Source of the DNA: Nocardiopsis sp. NRRL B-16309
GTDB lineage: Bacteria; Actinomycetota; Actinomycetes; Streptosporangiales; Streptosporangiaceae
Direction: 5' to 3'
DNA: 64,000 nt
NCBI RefSeq assembly: GCF_001279585.1
Contig: NZ_LGEC01000027.1
Coordinates: 124,001-188,000, forward strand
The position numbers and the translations under genes are program-made. The notes under the pieces were generated by a model. It was not told the DNA's origin, did no database searches, and saw nothing but the letters and a program-made list of their open reading frames with translations. The number at the start of each line of letters is the position of its first letter. Within the stretch, counting starts at the first letter, position 1. This document shows positions 8,985 through 17,707 of the stretch, piece after piece.

Positions 8985-9653
8985 TTACGGAACCGGGGTC
9001 GCGGGGGTGGCCCTCGTCATGTCCGCGACCGGTTGGTCGAACACGTGCGCGCGGACCCAGGCGTGCATCGCCACCGCCGCGGCCGCCCCGGCGTTGATAG
9101 AGCGGGTCGACCCGAACTGCGCGATGGACAGGACCGCCTCGCACACCTCGCGCACGCCCTCCGAGAGCCCGGGGCCCTCCTGGCCGAACACCAGGACCGC
9201 CTCGCGGGGCAGTGCGTAGGTCTCCAGCGGGACCGCGCCCGGCAGGTTGTCGATCCCGATCAGCGGCAGGCCCGACGCCTCGGCCCACGCCACGAGCGCC
9301 GCGGGGTCGGGGTGGTGGTGGACGTGCTGGTAGCGGTCGGTGACCATGGCGCCCCGCCGGTTCCAGCGCCGCCGTCCCACGATGTGCACGGCCGCGCACC
9401 CGAAGGCGTTGGCGGTGCGCACGACGGACCCGATGTTGAAGTCGTGCTCCCAGTTCTCCACCGCGACGTGGAAGGGGTGGCGCACGGCGTCGAGGTCGGC
9501 GACGATCGCCTCGCGGCGCCAGTACCGGTAGCGGTCGACGACGTTGCGCCGGTCGCCCTCGGCCAGCAGGACGGGGTCGTAGTGGTCGCCGTCGGGCCAG
9601 GGACCCGCCCAGGGGCCCACACCGACCTCGCGGGTCTCGTCGTGCTCGTTCAT
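8985..9653 (-). CDS. SpoU/TrmH-family (SPOUT) RNA 2'-O-methyltransferase
   Basis: This 222-aa protein contains the three SPOUT motifs in order: motif 1 FNIGSVVRTANAFG, motif 2 VLVFGQEGPGLS and motif 3 IAQFGSTRSINAGAAAAVA, which together form the deep trefoil knot that binds S-adenosylmethionine. Members methylate ribose 2'-OH in tRNA (position 18) or rRNA; the target cannot be separated from sequence alone. It lacks the N-terminal RNA-binding extension of the RlmB subgroup, so a compact TrmH-like enzyme is most likely. It lies 10 bp downstream of the amyloid-motif gene on the same strand. Confidence 0.93.
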   Translation of the reverse strand: MNEHDETREVGVGPWAGPWPDGDHYDPVLLAEGDRRNVVDRYRYWRREAIVADLDAVRHPFHVAVENWEHDFNIGSVVRTANAFGCAAVHIVGRRRWNRRGAMVTDRYQHVHHHPDPAALVAWAEASGLPLIGIDNLPGAVPLETYALPREAVLVFGQEGPGLSEGVREVCEAVLSIAQFGSTRSINAGAAAAVAMHAWVRAHVFDQPVADMTRATPATPVP

Positions 9654-9663
9654 CCCGTCCAGC

Positions 9664-10059
9664 TTACGTACGCCTCATGTCGATGTGCCCGATGTCGCCC
9701 GCCTGGACGACCTGCGCGTGGCCGCCGACATCGCCCACGTGGTTGGTGACCGACGACCCGTCCTGGGCGCTGACGAGCGGGCGCAGCCGGGCCACGAGGT
9801 CGGCGATCTCGGAGTCGGACCGCTCCGCCCGCTCCAGGTGCTCGGCGACGGTCTCGATGGCCCGCGCCTGCTCCGGGCCCTCGAAGCGCGCGGCCACCAG
9901 CGCCTCCTGGGCCTCGGGACTGTCGCCGAAGCGGCGGGACAGTGCCAGCGCGAGCTTGTTGACCAGGTTCATGGTGGCGTCGGTGGCCCTCTGGCCGAAC
10001 ACGGTCGCCAGACCCGTGGCGGCGGCGGTGGCGATGGCGATGGTGGCGGGGTCCGCCAT
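9664..10059 (-). CDS. Small helical protein with C-terminal RHIM/PP-like amyloid signalling motif
   Basis: This 131-aa protein has a hydrophobic N-terminal helix (residues about 4-21, PATIAIATAAATGLATVF), a predicted all-helical region to about 97, and a glycine-rich C-terminal tail with NHVGDVGGHAQVVQAGDIGH at 106-125. The V-V-Q-A-G core inside a roughly palindromic G/D/N-rich stretch is the pattern of bacterial amyloid signalling sequences (the PP motif, related to metazoan RHIM). In known cases such motifs transmit death signals from NLR-like receptors to membrane-active Bell/HeLo-like effectors by templated amyloid folding. The size and hydrophobic helix here suit such an effector, but that is inferred. 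AAGGAG precedes the ATG. Confidence 0.6.
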   Translation of the reverse strand: MADPATIAIATAAATGLATVFGQRATDATMNLVNKLALALSRRFGDSPEAQEALVAARFEGPEQARAIETVAEHLERAERSDSEIADLVARLRPLVSAQDGSSVTNHVGDVGGHAQVVQAGDIGHIDMRRT

Positions 10060-10107
10060 GGCGACTCCTTGGTGGGAGGAAAACAGGGGCCGCCCCAGTC
10101 TTCCCCC

Positions 10108-10482
10108 TCAGCCGGTGCGTTGTCGCGTCCTGCGCGCCAAGAGCAGACCCGCCCGCCAGCCCAGCATGGTCGCGGCGAGGAACACGGACGTGACGACGAC
10201 GAAGCTCAGCGGCGCGTTCTCACCGGTGGCCAGGCGCAGGGCCATGGCGCCCGCCACGGTCACCGCCCACACGAAGACCCCGGTTGGCCAGATCCGGTCA
10301 GGCAGCCGCCAGGCCTGGGTGACGAGCCACCCCAGCACCAGGGCCGCCGCGAACGGCCACGCGGTCCCGGCGATCCCCGCCAGGGCGGTCCCGGTTCCGT
10401 GGTCGGCCCGGCCGATCACAACGAAGGCCAGGACGCAGAGCAGGTCGGCCGCCAACGCGAGCGGCACCGCATACGAACGCAT
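10108..10482 (-). CDS. DUF3054 family membrane protein
   Basis: This 124-aa protein has four predicted membrane helices. It matches the DUF3054 pattern: a first helix ending in FVVIGRADHG, a conserved TAWPFAAALVLGW second helix and a final basic tail. No biochemical role is established for this family, which is common in actinobacteria and haloarchaea. It lies 48 bp upstream of the amyloid-motif gene on the same strand, and cotranscription is possible. Confidence 0.8.
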   Translation of the reverse strand: MRSYAVPLALAADLLCVLAFVVIGRADHGTGTALAGIAGTAWPFAAALVLGWLVTQAWRLPDRIWPTGVFVWAVTVAGAMALRLATGENAPLSFVVVTSVFLAATMLGWRAGLLLARRTRQRTG

Positions 10483-10623
10483 GGGCCCAGGCTAGGGCGC
10501 GGTCCGCCGATCGCCGCACCGGGGCGCGGCTCCGCGGTGCCCGAATCCGAACCGATCGGCTACCGCGGGTGTCCTATACGGTCGATGGGCACCGATCCCC
10601 CCCGAACAGAACAGGGTCGCACC

Positions 10624-12477
10624 ATGAGCGCCTCCCCTTCGCCCATGGCTGCCGTGCTGCCCGAGGGCCTGCTGGCACTCGAACCCGCCGACCCCCGCCA
10701 CCTCGGCCCCTTCCGTCCGGCGGGCCGGCTGGGTTCCGGCGGCATGGGCGTGGTGTACGCGGCCGTCGACGACCGCGGCCGGCCGGCGGCGGTCAAGTGC
10801 GTGCACCGCGTCTTCGCCTCCGACGCCGAGTTCCGCGCCCGGTTCGCGCGGGAGGTGGACCTGGTGGGCCGCGTCCGCTCTGCCTGCGTCCCCCGCTTCC
10901 TGGGCGCGGACACCCGGGCGGACGTGCCCTGGCTGGCCACGGAGTACGTTCCCGGGCCCACCCTGGCCGCGTCCGTGCGAGAACGGGGACCGCTCACCGG
11001 CGCCGCGCTGACCGCCTTCGCGCTGGGGGTGGCGGAGGCCCTGGCCGCGATCCACGCCCAGGGAGTGGTGCACCGCGACCTCAAGCCGGGGAACGCCATC
11101 CTGGGGCCGGTCGGGCCCCGGGTGCTGGACTTCGGCATCGCCCGAGCGGTCGAGGAGACCGCGCTGACGACGACCGGCGGGCTGGTCGGCACCCCCGGAT
11201 GGATCGCTCCGGAGCAGTACCGGGGCGCGGCCGCGACGGACCGCTCCGACGTGTTCGTGTGGGCCGGGCTGGTGGCCTTCGCCGCGACCGGCCGGGGCGC
11301 GTTCGGGGTGGGCACCTCCGACGTGCTGGCGTCGCGGGTGATCTCCGAGCCGCCCTCGCTGGAGGGGGTGCCCGAGTCCCTGCGGGGTGCGCTGGAGCGC
11401 GCGCTGCGCAAGGAGCCGGGGGACAGGCCCTCGGCGCGGGAGCTGCGCGACTCGCTGGCGGGAATGCTCGCGCCAGCGGGGGCGGCGCCGGGCGGTGTGC
11501 CGGAGCTGCTGGCGGCGGCCTGGCCCGGAGGGTCCCCCGACCGTGACACGCACCGGGAGTGGGCCGCGCTGGCCGCGCCCCGGAAGCCGTGGGTGGTCCG
11601 GCGCCGCCGTCCGCTGGCGGCCGTCGGCGGTGTGCTCGCCCTCGCCCTGGTGGCCGCGTCCGGAGCGGCCGTCCTGCTGCGGGAGGACACGGCGGACGGC
11701 GGTACCGGCGGCGAGGACGCGACCGCGCAGGCCGGGGACGGGACGGCCGGGGACGCGGCGGACGGGAGCGGGACGTCCGGGGACGTGGCGGACGGGAGCG
11801 GGACGTCCGACGCGGCCAACGGCACCTCGGCCGCCACCGTGCCCGACGACGTCCCCGAGGAGTACCGCGACCTCTACGAGACCGGCGTGGTCGCGGTGGA
11901 GCCGGTCGCGGCCGAGGAAGGCCCGGCCGTGGTGCGCGGCCTCGCCCCGGCGGAGGGCGGGGCGGGGGCAGCGGGCCTGGACCAGCTCCGGCTCACCTTC
12001 CTCGACGCCCGGGAGACCGGCAGTGAACTGAACGCGATGGAACTCACGATCCGGGCGGAGTACCTGCCCGGTTTCGGCGAACTGCGCCTGCACAGCAGCG
12101 ACTTCGCCCTGGTGACGGCGTCCGGCCCGCCTGAGGCGTCCGCACTGCGACGTCCGGGCAGCACGGGGGTGCTCGCCGCCCTCGGTCCGGAGGAGCCCGA
12201 CGCCGAGTTCACGGTGACCTTCCTGGACACCAACCGGGACGCCGACCCCACCTCCTCCCTCCCCTCGGCGACCCGAGGAGTCGTCTTCTACCTCCCGGGC
12301 GAGGCGGTGCCCGACGACGGTCCGGCCGTCCCCGAAGGCCTCGGCGGAGTCTGCTCCGAGAGCGACGGAGAGTCGGCGGTCGGGCAGGCCCCCGAATTCC
12401 GGTTGAGCGCCTATGACCCCGTCGCCGCCGCCGGAGTCCCCGTGGACGGCTGCGACTTCACGATCACCGGGCAGTGA
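10624..12477 (+). CDS. Membrane Ser/Thr protein kinase (PASTA-less), first of a pair
   Basis: This 617-aa kinase has a domain at about residues 25-280: glycine loop LGSGGMGVVYA, lysine in AAVKCVH, catalytic loop VVHRDLKPGNAIL, DFG in LDFGIARAV and activation segment TTTGGLVGTPGWIAPEQY with phosphorylatable threonines. After a Pro/Ala linker a single membrane helix (about 330-352) leads to an external domain of about 265 residues containing two cysteines (GGVCSES, VDGCDF) that could form a disulfide. The external domain presumably senses an envelope signal; it lacks PASTA repeats and I do not recognise its fold. The ATG at 10624 follows a short leader. Confidence 0.92.
   Translation: MSASPSPMAAVLPEGLLALEPADPRHLGPFRPAGRLGSGGMGVVYAAVDDRGRPAAVKCVHRVFASDAEFRARFAREVDLVGRVRSACVPRFLGADTRADVPWLATEYVPGPTLAASVRERGPLTGAALTAFALGVAEALAAIHAQGVVHRDLKPGNAILGPVGPRVLDFGIARAVEETALTTTGGLVGTPGWIAPEQYRGAAATDRSDVFVWAGLVAFAATGRGAFGVGTSDVLASRVISEPPSLEGVPESLRGALERALRKEPGDRPSARELRDSLAGMLAPAGAAPGGVPELLAAAWPGGSPDRDTHREWAALAAPRKPWVVRRRRPLAAVGGVLALALVAASGAAVLLREDTADGGTGGEDATAQAGDGTAGDAADGSGTSGDVADGSGTSDAANGTSAATVPDDVPEEYRDLYETGVVAVEPVAAEEGPAVVRGLAPAEGGAGAAGLDQLRLTFLDARETGSELNAMELTIRAEYLPGFGELRLHSSDFALVTASGPPEASALRRPGSTGVLAALGPEEPDAEFTVTFLDTNRDADPTSSLPSATRGVVFYLPGEAVPDDGPAVPEGLGGVCSESDGESAVGQAPEFRLSAYDPVAAAGVPVDGCDFTITGQ
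11751..11810 (+). repeat. Two-copy 30-bp direct repeat inside the kinase linker
   Basis: Units at 11751-11780 and 11781-11810 differ at only two positions. They encode a repeated Asp-(Ala/Val)-Ala-Asp-Gly-Ser-Gly-Thr-Ser segment in the disordered external linker just after the membrane helix. The in-frame length means copy-number change would only alter linker length. Confidence 0.9.
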
Positions 12478-12500
12478 ACATCGGCCAGGAGAGGAACCAG

Positions 12501-14465
12501 GTGACCCCCACACGTCCCCCGTTCGACAGAGACCACCTGCCGCCGGGCATCGACCCGCCGAGCCCGCAGGACCCCGAGGCGTTGGGCCGGTACCGCGTCG
12601 TCGGCCGGATCGGCGCGGGCGGCATGGGCGCGGTCTACGCGGGTGTGGACGAGGCGGGCGGCTGTGCGGCGGTGAAGGTGATCCACCCGCAGTTCGCCGC
12701 CGACGCCGAGTTCCTGGCCCGCTTCGCCCGGGAGGTGGACCTGGTCTCCCGGGTCCGGGGCACCTGCACGGCGGCGTTCTACGAGGCCGACGTGAACGCC
12801 GGGACCCCGTGGCTGGCCACCGAGTACGTGCGCGGCCTGCCACTGCGCGGCCACGTGCGGGAGAACGGTGTCCTCACCGGCGGCGTCCTGCTCGCGCTGG
12901 CGGTCGGGCTCGCCGAGGGACTGTCCGCGATCCACGGGGCCGGGGTGGTGCACCGCGACCTCAAACCCGGCAACGTCATCATGTCCCCGACCGGCCCCAA
13001 GGTGCTGGACTTCGGCATCGCGCGCACGGTCGACGGCACGGCCCTGACGAAGACGGGCGGGCTGGTCGGCACACCCGGCTGGGCGGCGCCCGAACTGTTC
13101 GACGGTGTCGAGGCCACGGACCGCTCGGACATGTTCGCCTGGGGCGGCATGGTGGCCTTCGCCGCCACCGGCCGCAACCCCTTCGGCACCGGTGCCGCCG
13201 ACGCCCTCGTCCACCGCACCCGCCGGGAGCAACCCGACCTCGACGGCGTGCCGCCGGAGCTGCTGGGCCTCGTGCGCCGCTCGATGGACAAGGACCCGGC
13301 CCGGCGCCCCACGGCGGAGCGGGCCCTCGCCGAACTCACCTCGCGGTGGAGCGCGACCCGTGTCCAGCCGCTGCCGCACGACCTCCCGGCTCCCCACCGG
13401 CCGTCGCCCCAGGGCGGCGGAGCGGAGGGGGAGGCCCCACCGGCTCCGACGGCGGGCTTCGGCCCGGTCCCGCCCACCGAGATCGTTCCCGCCCTGCTGG
13501 CGACCGAGTGGCGCGGGATCACCGCGCCCGAACCCCGCCGGATCCGCCGCGGTCGCCGGTGGCCGGTCGTCGCGGCCGCCGCCACGGCCGCCGTCCTGGT
13601 CGCGGCCCTGGTGGCGGTGTGGCTGGTCGCGGACCCGACGATCCCCGGCGCGGACGACCCGTCGGCCGCGGTGACGGACACGGGGCAGGACGGTGGTGAC
13701 GGCGGTTCGGACGGCGGTTCGGACGGCGGCGATGGTTCGGGCGAGGCGGCGGTGGACGACGGGGCGGCCCGTGTCGCGCAAGCGAGGCGGCTCGCCCTGG
13801 ACGCCACCAGCTTCGAGGCCTACTACGGCATGACGGTCGGCGGCGACGGGTCGGAGGTCTACCAGCTGTACCGATACGAGGAGGAACCCGAGCCCGTCTA
13901 CCTCCAGACCTCCCCGGCCGGCCCGGCGACCTCGGAGGTCATGTACCTCGGTGCGGGGCTGGACGACACGGTCTTCCGGACCATCAGCAGCCTGACCGGG
14001 GATACGGAGGTCGGCCCGTACTACCGGAACCCCGGCGCGGACCCCTCCATGACCGAGCACGCCTACCGTGAGCGGCTCGTCGACGACCTCGATCTGGCGG
14101 CGGAGTCCGGGAGCGGCGTCGAGTACCTCGGTACGAGCGGCGCGCCGGTGACGCTCCAGTACCCGCCGGAGGAGATGGGCGGCATGGCCGGTCTGGAGGG
14201 GATCAACGGGCACCACTACACCGGCGCCTACAGCAAGGAGGTGTCCGGCTCCGGGGACACGAGCGTGGGGATGGTCGAGCACACCTTCGACCTGTGGCTC
14301 GACGAGGAGGGGTACCCCCTGCTGTTCACCGTCTACTCCGAGCCCGACTTCGGCAGCGGTCCGGTGCCCGGCACCGACACCACGGTCTACGTGAGCTTCA
14401 ACGAGGACGTGGACATCGAGGTCCCCGACGAGTCCGAGATCGAGCCGGACCAGCCCGGTTTCTGA
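12501..14465 (+). CDS. Membrane Ser/Thr protein kinase, second of a pair
   Basis: This 654-aa paralog of the preceding kinase has glycine loop IGAGGMGAVYAG, lysine in AAVKVIHP, catalytic loop VVHRDLKPGNVIM, LDFGIAR and activation segment LTKTGGLVGTPGWAAPE. A membrane helix at about residues 353-376 is followed by a Gly/Asp/Ser-rich linker and an acidic external domain of about 250 residues unlike that of the first kinase. The GTG at 12501 is chosen because GGAGAGG lies 6 nt upstream; an in-frame GTG at 12474 has no such site. The 23-nt gap to the upstream kinase indicates one operon. Confidence 0.92.
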   Translation: MTPTRPPFDRDHLPPGIDPPSPQDPEALGRYRVVGRIGAGGMGAVYAGVDEAGGCAAVKVIHPQFAADAEFLARFAREVDLVSRVRGTCTAAFYEADVNAGTPWLATEYVRGLPLRGHVRENGVLTGGVLLALAVGLAEGLSAIHGAGVVHRDLKPGNVIMSPTGPKVLDFGIARTVDGTALTKTGGLVGTPGWAAPELFDGVEATDRSDMFAWGGMVAFAATGRNPFGTGAADALVHRTRREQPDLDGVPPELLGLVRRSMDKDPARRPTAERALAELTSRWSATRVQPLPHDLPAPHRPSPQGGGAEGEAPPAPTAGFGPVPPTEIVPALLATEWRGITAPEPRRIRRGRRWPVVAAAATAAVLVAALVAVWLVADPTIPGADDPSAAVTDTGQDGGDGGSDGGSDGGDGSGEAAVDDGAARVAQARRLALDATSFEAYYGMTVGGDGSEVYQLYRYEEEPEPVYLQTSPAGPATSEVMYLGAGLDDTVFRTISSLTGDTEVGPYYRNPGADPSMTEHAYRERLVDDLDLAAESGSGVEYLGTSGAPVTLQYPPEEMGGMAGLEGINGHHYTGAYSKEVSGSGDTSVGMVEHTFDLWLDEEGYPLLFTVYSEPDFGSGPVPGTDTTVYVSFNEDVDIEVPDESEIEPDQPGF

Positions 14466-14473
14466 TCCGCCGA

Positions 14474-14509
14474 CCGGTGCCGGGCGCGCCCCCTCGCGCC
14501 CGGCACCGG
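14474..14509. terminator. Strong hairpin between convergent kinase and S9 peptidase genes
   Basis: A perfect 15-bp stem (CCGGTGCCGGGCGCG and its complement) encloses the 6-nt loop CCCCCT. It begins 8 nt after the second kinase stop and 21 nt before the end of the convergent peptidase gene, so it can serve both directions. Confidence 0.9.
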
Positions 14510-14530
14510 CCCGGGACCGCCTCCGCGTCC

Positions 14531-16738
14531 CTACTCGCCCCGCAGGCCGTCCTTGAGGAACCGCACCTGCAACAGCAGCAGGTTCTCCGCCACCACCGGG
14601 TCCGACGGCGAGTGCGTCACCCCCGACAGCGGCAGCACGGTGTGCGGCTTCCCGGCCGCCAACAGGGCCGAGGACATCCGCTGCGTGTGCGCGAACACCA
14701 CGTTGTCGTCGGACAGCCCGTGGATCATCATCAGCGGGCGCTCCAGCTTGCCCGCGTCCTCCAGCAGCGAACTGCGTTCGTAGGCCTCCGGCTCCCCCTC
14801 CGGGGTGCCCAGGTAGCGCTCGGTGTAGTGGGTGTCGTACAGGCGCCAGTCGATCACCGGCGCGCCCGCCACCGCGGCGTGGAACACGTCCGGGCGGCGC
14901 AGGACCGCCAGCGCCGCCAGGTAGCCGCCGAACGACCAGCCGTGGATGCCCACCCGCGAGGTGTCCAGGCAGTCGAACCGCTCCGCCGCGTCCCGCAGCG
15001 CGTCCACCTGGTCCTCCAGGACCGGGGCGGCGAGGTCCAGGTGCACGGACTGCTCCCACTCCACGCCCACGCCCGGGGTGCCCCGGCCGTCGGCGATGAG
15101 GACCGCGAACCCCTGCTCGGCGAACCACTGCGCGCTCAGGTATGCTCCGCGCGCGTTGAGCACCCGCTGCGCGTGCGGACCGCCGTAGGGCGCCATCAGC
15201 ACCGGCAGGGGGCGCCCGCCGTCCTGGTACCACGACGGCAGCACCAGCGCGCAGGGGATCTCCCGCGCGCCCGCGCGCCACGTGGTCACCCGCGGGTCCG
15301 GCAGGTCCGGGGCCTCGGCCAGGCTGGCGATCTCGGTCACCGCCCGCCGGGTCTCCGTGCTCGCGTTGCGCAGCACCAGCGTGCGCACACCCGGGAAGTC
15401 CATCGACCGGTGCTGCACGACCAACGTGTCGCCCCGCAGCCGCCCCGACCGCAGACCGCTGTGCGCCACGGCGTCCGTGGACTGAGAACAGCCGTGGCCG
15501 GGCAGCTCCACCGGCGCCGACAGCCCCGTGCCCAGGTCCACCAGCCACAGGGACACGTCCCCGGGCCGCCCCGCGGGCGACCCCGAGTACAGGATCCGGT
15601 CGCCGTCCACGTCCACCACGCCGCGCACGTACACGTCGGCCGGGCTGACCGCACGCCCGTCCGCGTACACGCGGCGCGCGCCGCCGTCGGCGTCCCGCGC
15701 GATCCACACCAGGGCGCCGCCGGAGGTGTGGGCCGGGACGCCCGGCATGATCTCCACCCACACGTCGTCGGTGTCCGTGCGGACCTCGGCCACCAGCCCG
15801 GTGTCCGGGTCGGCGCTGAACAGGGTGAGGGTGCGCTGGTCCCGGCTCTGCCCGGTGAACACCACGGTCGCGTTGCCGTCCGGGCCCGTGGTCCATCCGG
15901 CCGTGGGCAGGTAGGGCAGCGCCTCGTGGTCCCACTCCACCCACACCGGAGCGGGCGGCCCGGACGTGCGGTGGGCGGCGGAGGACGCCACCGGCAGCAC
16001 CGCCAGGCGCACGGCCGGGTTGTCCGTGCCCGCCGCCGGGTAGCGCAGCGCCGTGGGCTCCTGCTCGGGACTGGCCGGGTCGTCCACGTACCAGCGCCCG
16101 ACCGCGGACTCGTCGACCCGGGTGGCCAGCAGCGCCGAGCCGTCCGGTGCCCACCAGAACCCGCGGATCCGGTCCATCTCCTCGGCGGCGACGAAGTCCG
16201 CCAGACCCCACGTCACGTGCTCGCCGTCGTCCTGCGCCAGGATCCGGTCACCGTGGTCGTCCGCGGCGCCCGCGATGTCGATGACGCGCAGCGCTCCGCC
16301 GCTGACGTAGGCCACGCGGTCGCCTCGGGGGGAGATCCGGGGGTCGACGACGGGTGTGGTGGCGGGCAGCTCGCGCGGGTCGGCGTCGTCGCCCACCAGG
16401 TCGACGTAGAACAGCCGCCCGGACAGGGCGAAGACCGCGCGGGTGAACGCCTCGTCCACGGAGTAGGACACGATGCCGCCGCCGCTCTCGCGCAGCCGCT
16501 CCCGGCGGGCGCGCTCCTCGGGCGGCAGGTTCTCGTCGTCCGCGCCGAGCGCGTGCGGGTCGGCCAGGACGGCGTCCGTGCCGCGTTCGGCGTCGTGGAC
16601 CCACAGGCAGGTGGCGGTGTCGACACCGTCGCGTCCCCGGAGGAAGGCGACGCGCTCCCCGTTCGGGGAGATCTGGAAGGCACGCGGCACACCGGTGGTG
16701 AAGCGGCGGGTTCGGGCGAGTTGGCGAGGAAAGCTCAT
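14531..16738 (-). CDS. S9-family prolyl peptidase (dipeptidyl peptidase IV-like)
   Basis: This 735-aa protein has an N-terminal beta-propeller (to about residue 470; repeats such as FQISPNGERVAFLRG and PRISPRGDRVAYVSGG) and a C-terminal alpha/beta-hydrolase. The nucleophile elbow is IHGWSFGGYLAAL, the acid lies in HGLSDDNVVFAHT and the base in LSGVTHSPSDP, giving a complete Ser-Asp-His triad. No signal peptide is visible, so it probably acts in the cytosol on short proline-containing peptides. The ATG at 16738 follows CGAGG-type purines. It is divergent from mshB. Confidence 0.93.
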   Translation of the reverse strand: MSFPRQLARTRRFTTGVPRAFQISPNGERVAFLRGRDGVDTATCLWVHDAERGTDAVLADPHALGADDENLPPEERARRERLRESGGGIVSYSVDEAFTRAVFALSGRLFYVDLVGDDADPRELPATTPVVDPRISPRGDRVAYVSGGALRVIDIAGAADDHGDRILAQDDGEHVTWGLADFVAAEEMDRIRGFWWAPDGSALLATRVDESAVGRWYVDDPASPEQEPTALRYPAAGTDNPAVRLAVLPVASSAAHRTSGPPAPVWVEWDHEALPYLPTAGWTTGPDGNATVVFTGQSRDQRTLTLFSADPDTGLVAEVRTDTDDVWVEIMPGVPAHTSGGALVWIARDADGGARRVYADGRAVSPADVYVRGVVDVDGDRILYSGSPAGRPGDVSLWLVDLGTGLSAPVELPGHGCSQSTDAVAHSGLRSGRLRGDTLVVQHRSMDFPGVRTLVLRNASTETRRAVTEIASLAEAPDLPDPRVTTWRAGAREIPCALVLPSWYQDGGRPLPVLMAPYGGPHAQRVLNARGAYLSAQWFAEQGFAVLIADGRGTPGVGVEWEQSVHLDLAAPVLEDQVDALRDAAERFDCLDTSRVGIHGWSFGGYLAALAVLRRPDVFHAAVAGAPVIDWRLYDTHYTERYLGTPEGEPEAYERSSLLEDAGKLERPLMMIHGLSDDNVVFAHTQRMSSALLAAGKPHTVLPLSGVTHSPSDPVVAENLLLLQVRFLKDGLRGE

Positions 16739-16843
16739 GGCCCGATTGTGGCCCAGATCGGCGGCGGCCGGCGCACGCGGTCGCGGCGGGCGGGGGCGGT
16801 GACGAGGGGACACGCCCGTGTGGCCGGTATTGTTCGCTACGTG

Positions 16844-17707
16844 ATGGACAGGCGACTCATGATGGTGCACGCGCACCCCGACGACGAGAGCATCGTCACC
16901 GGTGCCACGCTGGCGAAGTACGCGGCAGAGGGGGTCGGCGTCACCCTGGTGACCTGCACCCTGGGTGAGGAGGGCGAGGTCATCCCCGACGACCTCGCGC
17001 ACCTGGCCGCCGACCGCGAGGACGCCCTCGGGGAGTACCGCGTCGGCGAGTTGGACAAGGCCTGTGTCGCGCTGGGCGTGCGCGACCACCGCTTCCTCGG
17101 CGGCGCCGGCTACTACCGGGACTCCGGGATGATGGGCGGTCCGGCCAACGACCACCCCCGGGCGTTCTGGGGCGCCGACGTGGAGGAGGCCGCCCGACTG
17201 CTGGCCGAGCTCATCCGCGAGGTCCGCCCGCACGTGGTGGTCGGCTACGACGAGCACGGCGGCTACGGCCACCCCGACCACATCCAGGCGCACAGGGTGA
17301 CCCGCCGCGGCTGTGTCAAGGCCGCCGAGCGCGCGATGCCGGGCACGCCCTGGCAGGTCCGCAAGCTCTACGCGATCGCCCAGCCGGTGTCGCGGATCGA
17401 GGCGGTCATCGAGCGCATGGCGGAGGAAGCCGGCCCGTTCACACCGCCCGCCCAGGTGTCCGACATCGCGCGCGGCACACCGGACGCGCTGGTGACCACG
17501 CAGGTGGACGCCACCGACCACTGGGCCGCCAAGACCCTGGCGATGCGCGCCCACGCCACGCAGATCTCCGTGGACGGTGAGCGGTTCGCGCTGTCCAACG
17601 GCATCGCCCAGGAGATCGACGCCGTCGAGTACTACACCCTCCTCCTGGGGCCGACGCCGCGCCTCCACCCGGGTGAGTACGAGACCGACCTCTTCGCGGG
17701 CCTGTGA
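16844..17707 (+). CDS. mshB: N-acetyl-1-D-myo-inositol-2-amino-2-deoxy-alpha-D-glucopyranoside deacetylase (mycothiol biosynthesis)
   Basis: This 287-aa LmbE/PIG-L zinc deacetylase removes the acetyl group from GlcNAc-inositol in the second stage of mycothiol synthesis. The metal site is in MMVHAHPDDESIVTGATL (His and Asp-Asp of HPDDE) and the distal histidines are in GGYGHPDHIQAHR. The length and the EYYTLLLGP C-terminus favour MshB over the amidase Mca. The ATG at 16844 (after an adjacent GTG) sets the usual short N-terminus; there is no strong ribosome-binding site. Its stop overlaps the next start by GTGA. Confidence 0.9.
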   Translation: MDRRLMMVHAHPDDESIVTGATLAKYAAEGVGVTLVTCTLGEEGEVIPDDLAHLAADREDALGEYRVGELDKACVALGVRDHRFLGGAGYYRDSGMMGGPANDHPRAFWGADVEEAARLLAELIREVRPHVVVGYDEHGGYGHPDHIQAHRVTRRGCVKAAERAMPGTPWQVRKLYAIAQPVSRIEAVIERMAEEAGPFTPPAQVSDIARGTPDALVTTQVDATDHWAAKTLAMRAHATQISVDGERFALSNGIAQEIDAVEYYTLLLGPTPRLHPGEYETDLFAGL

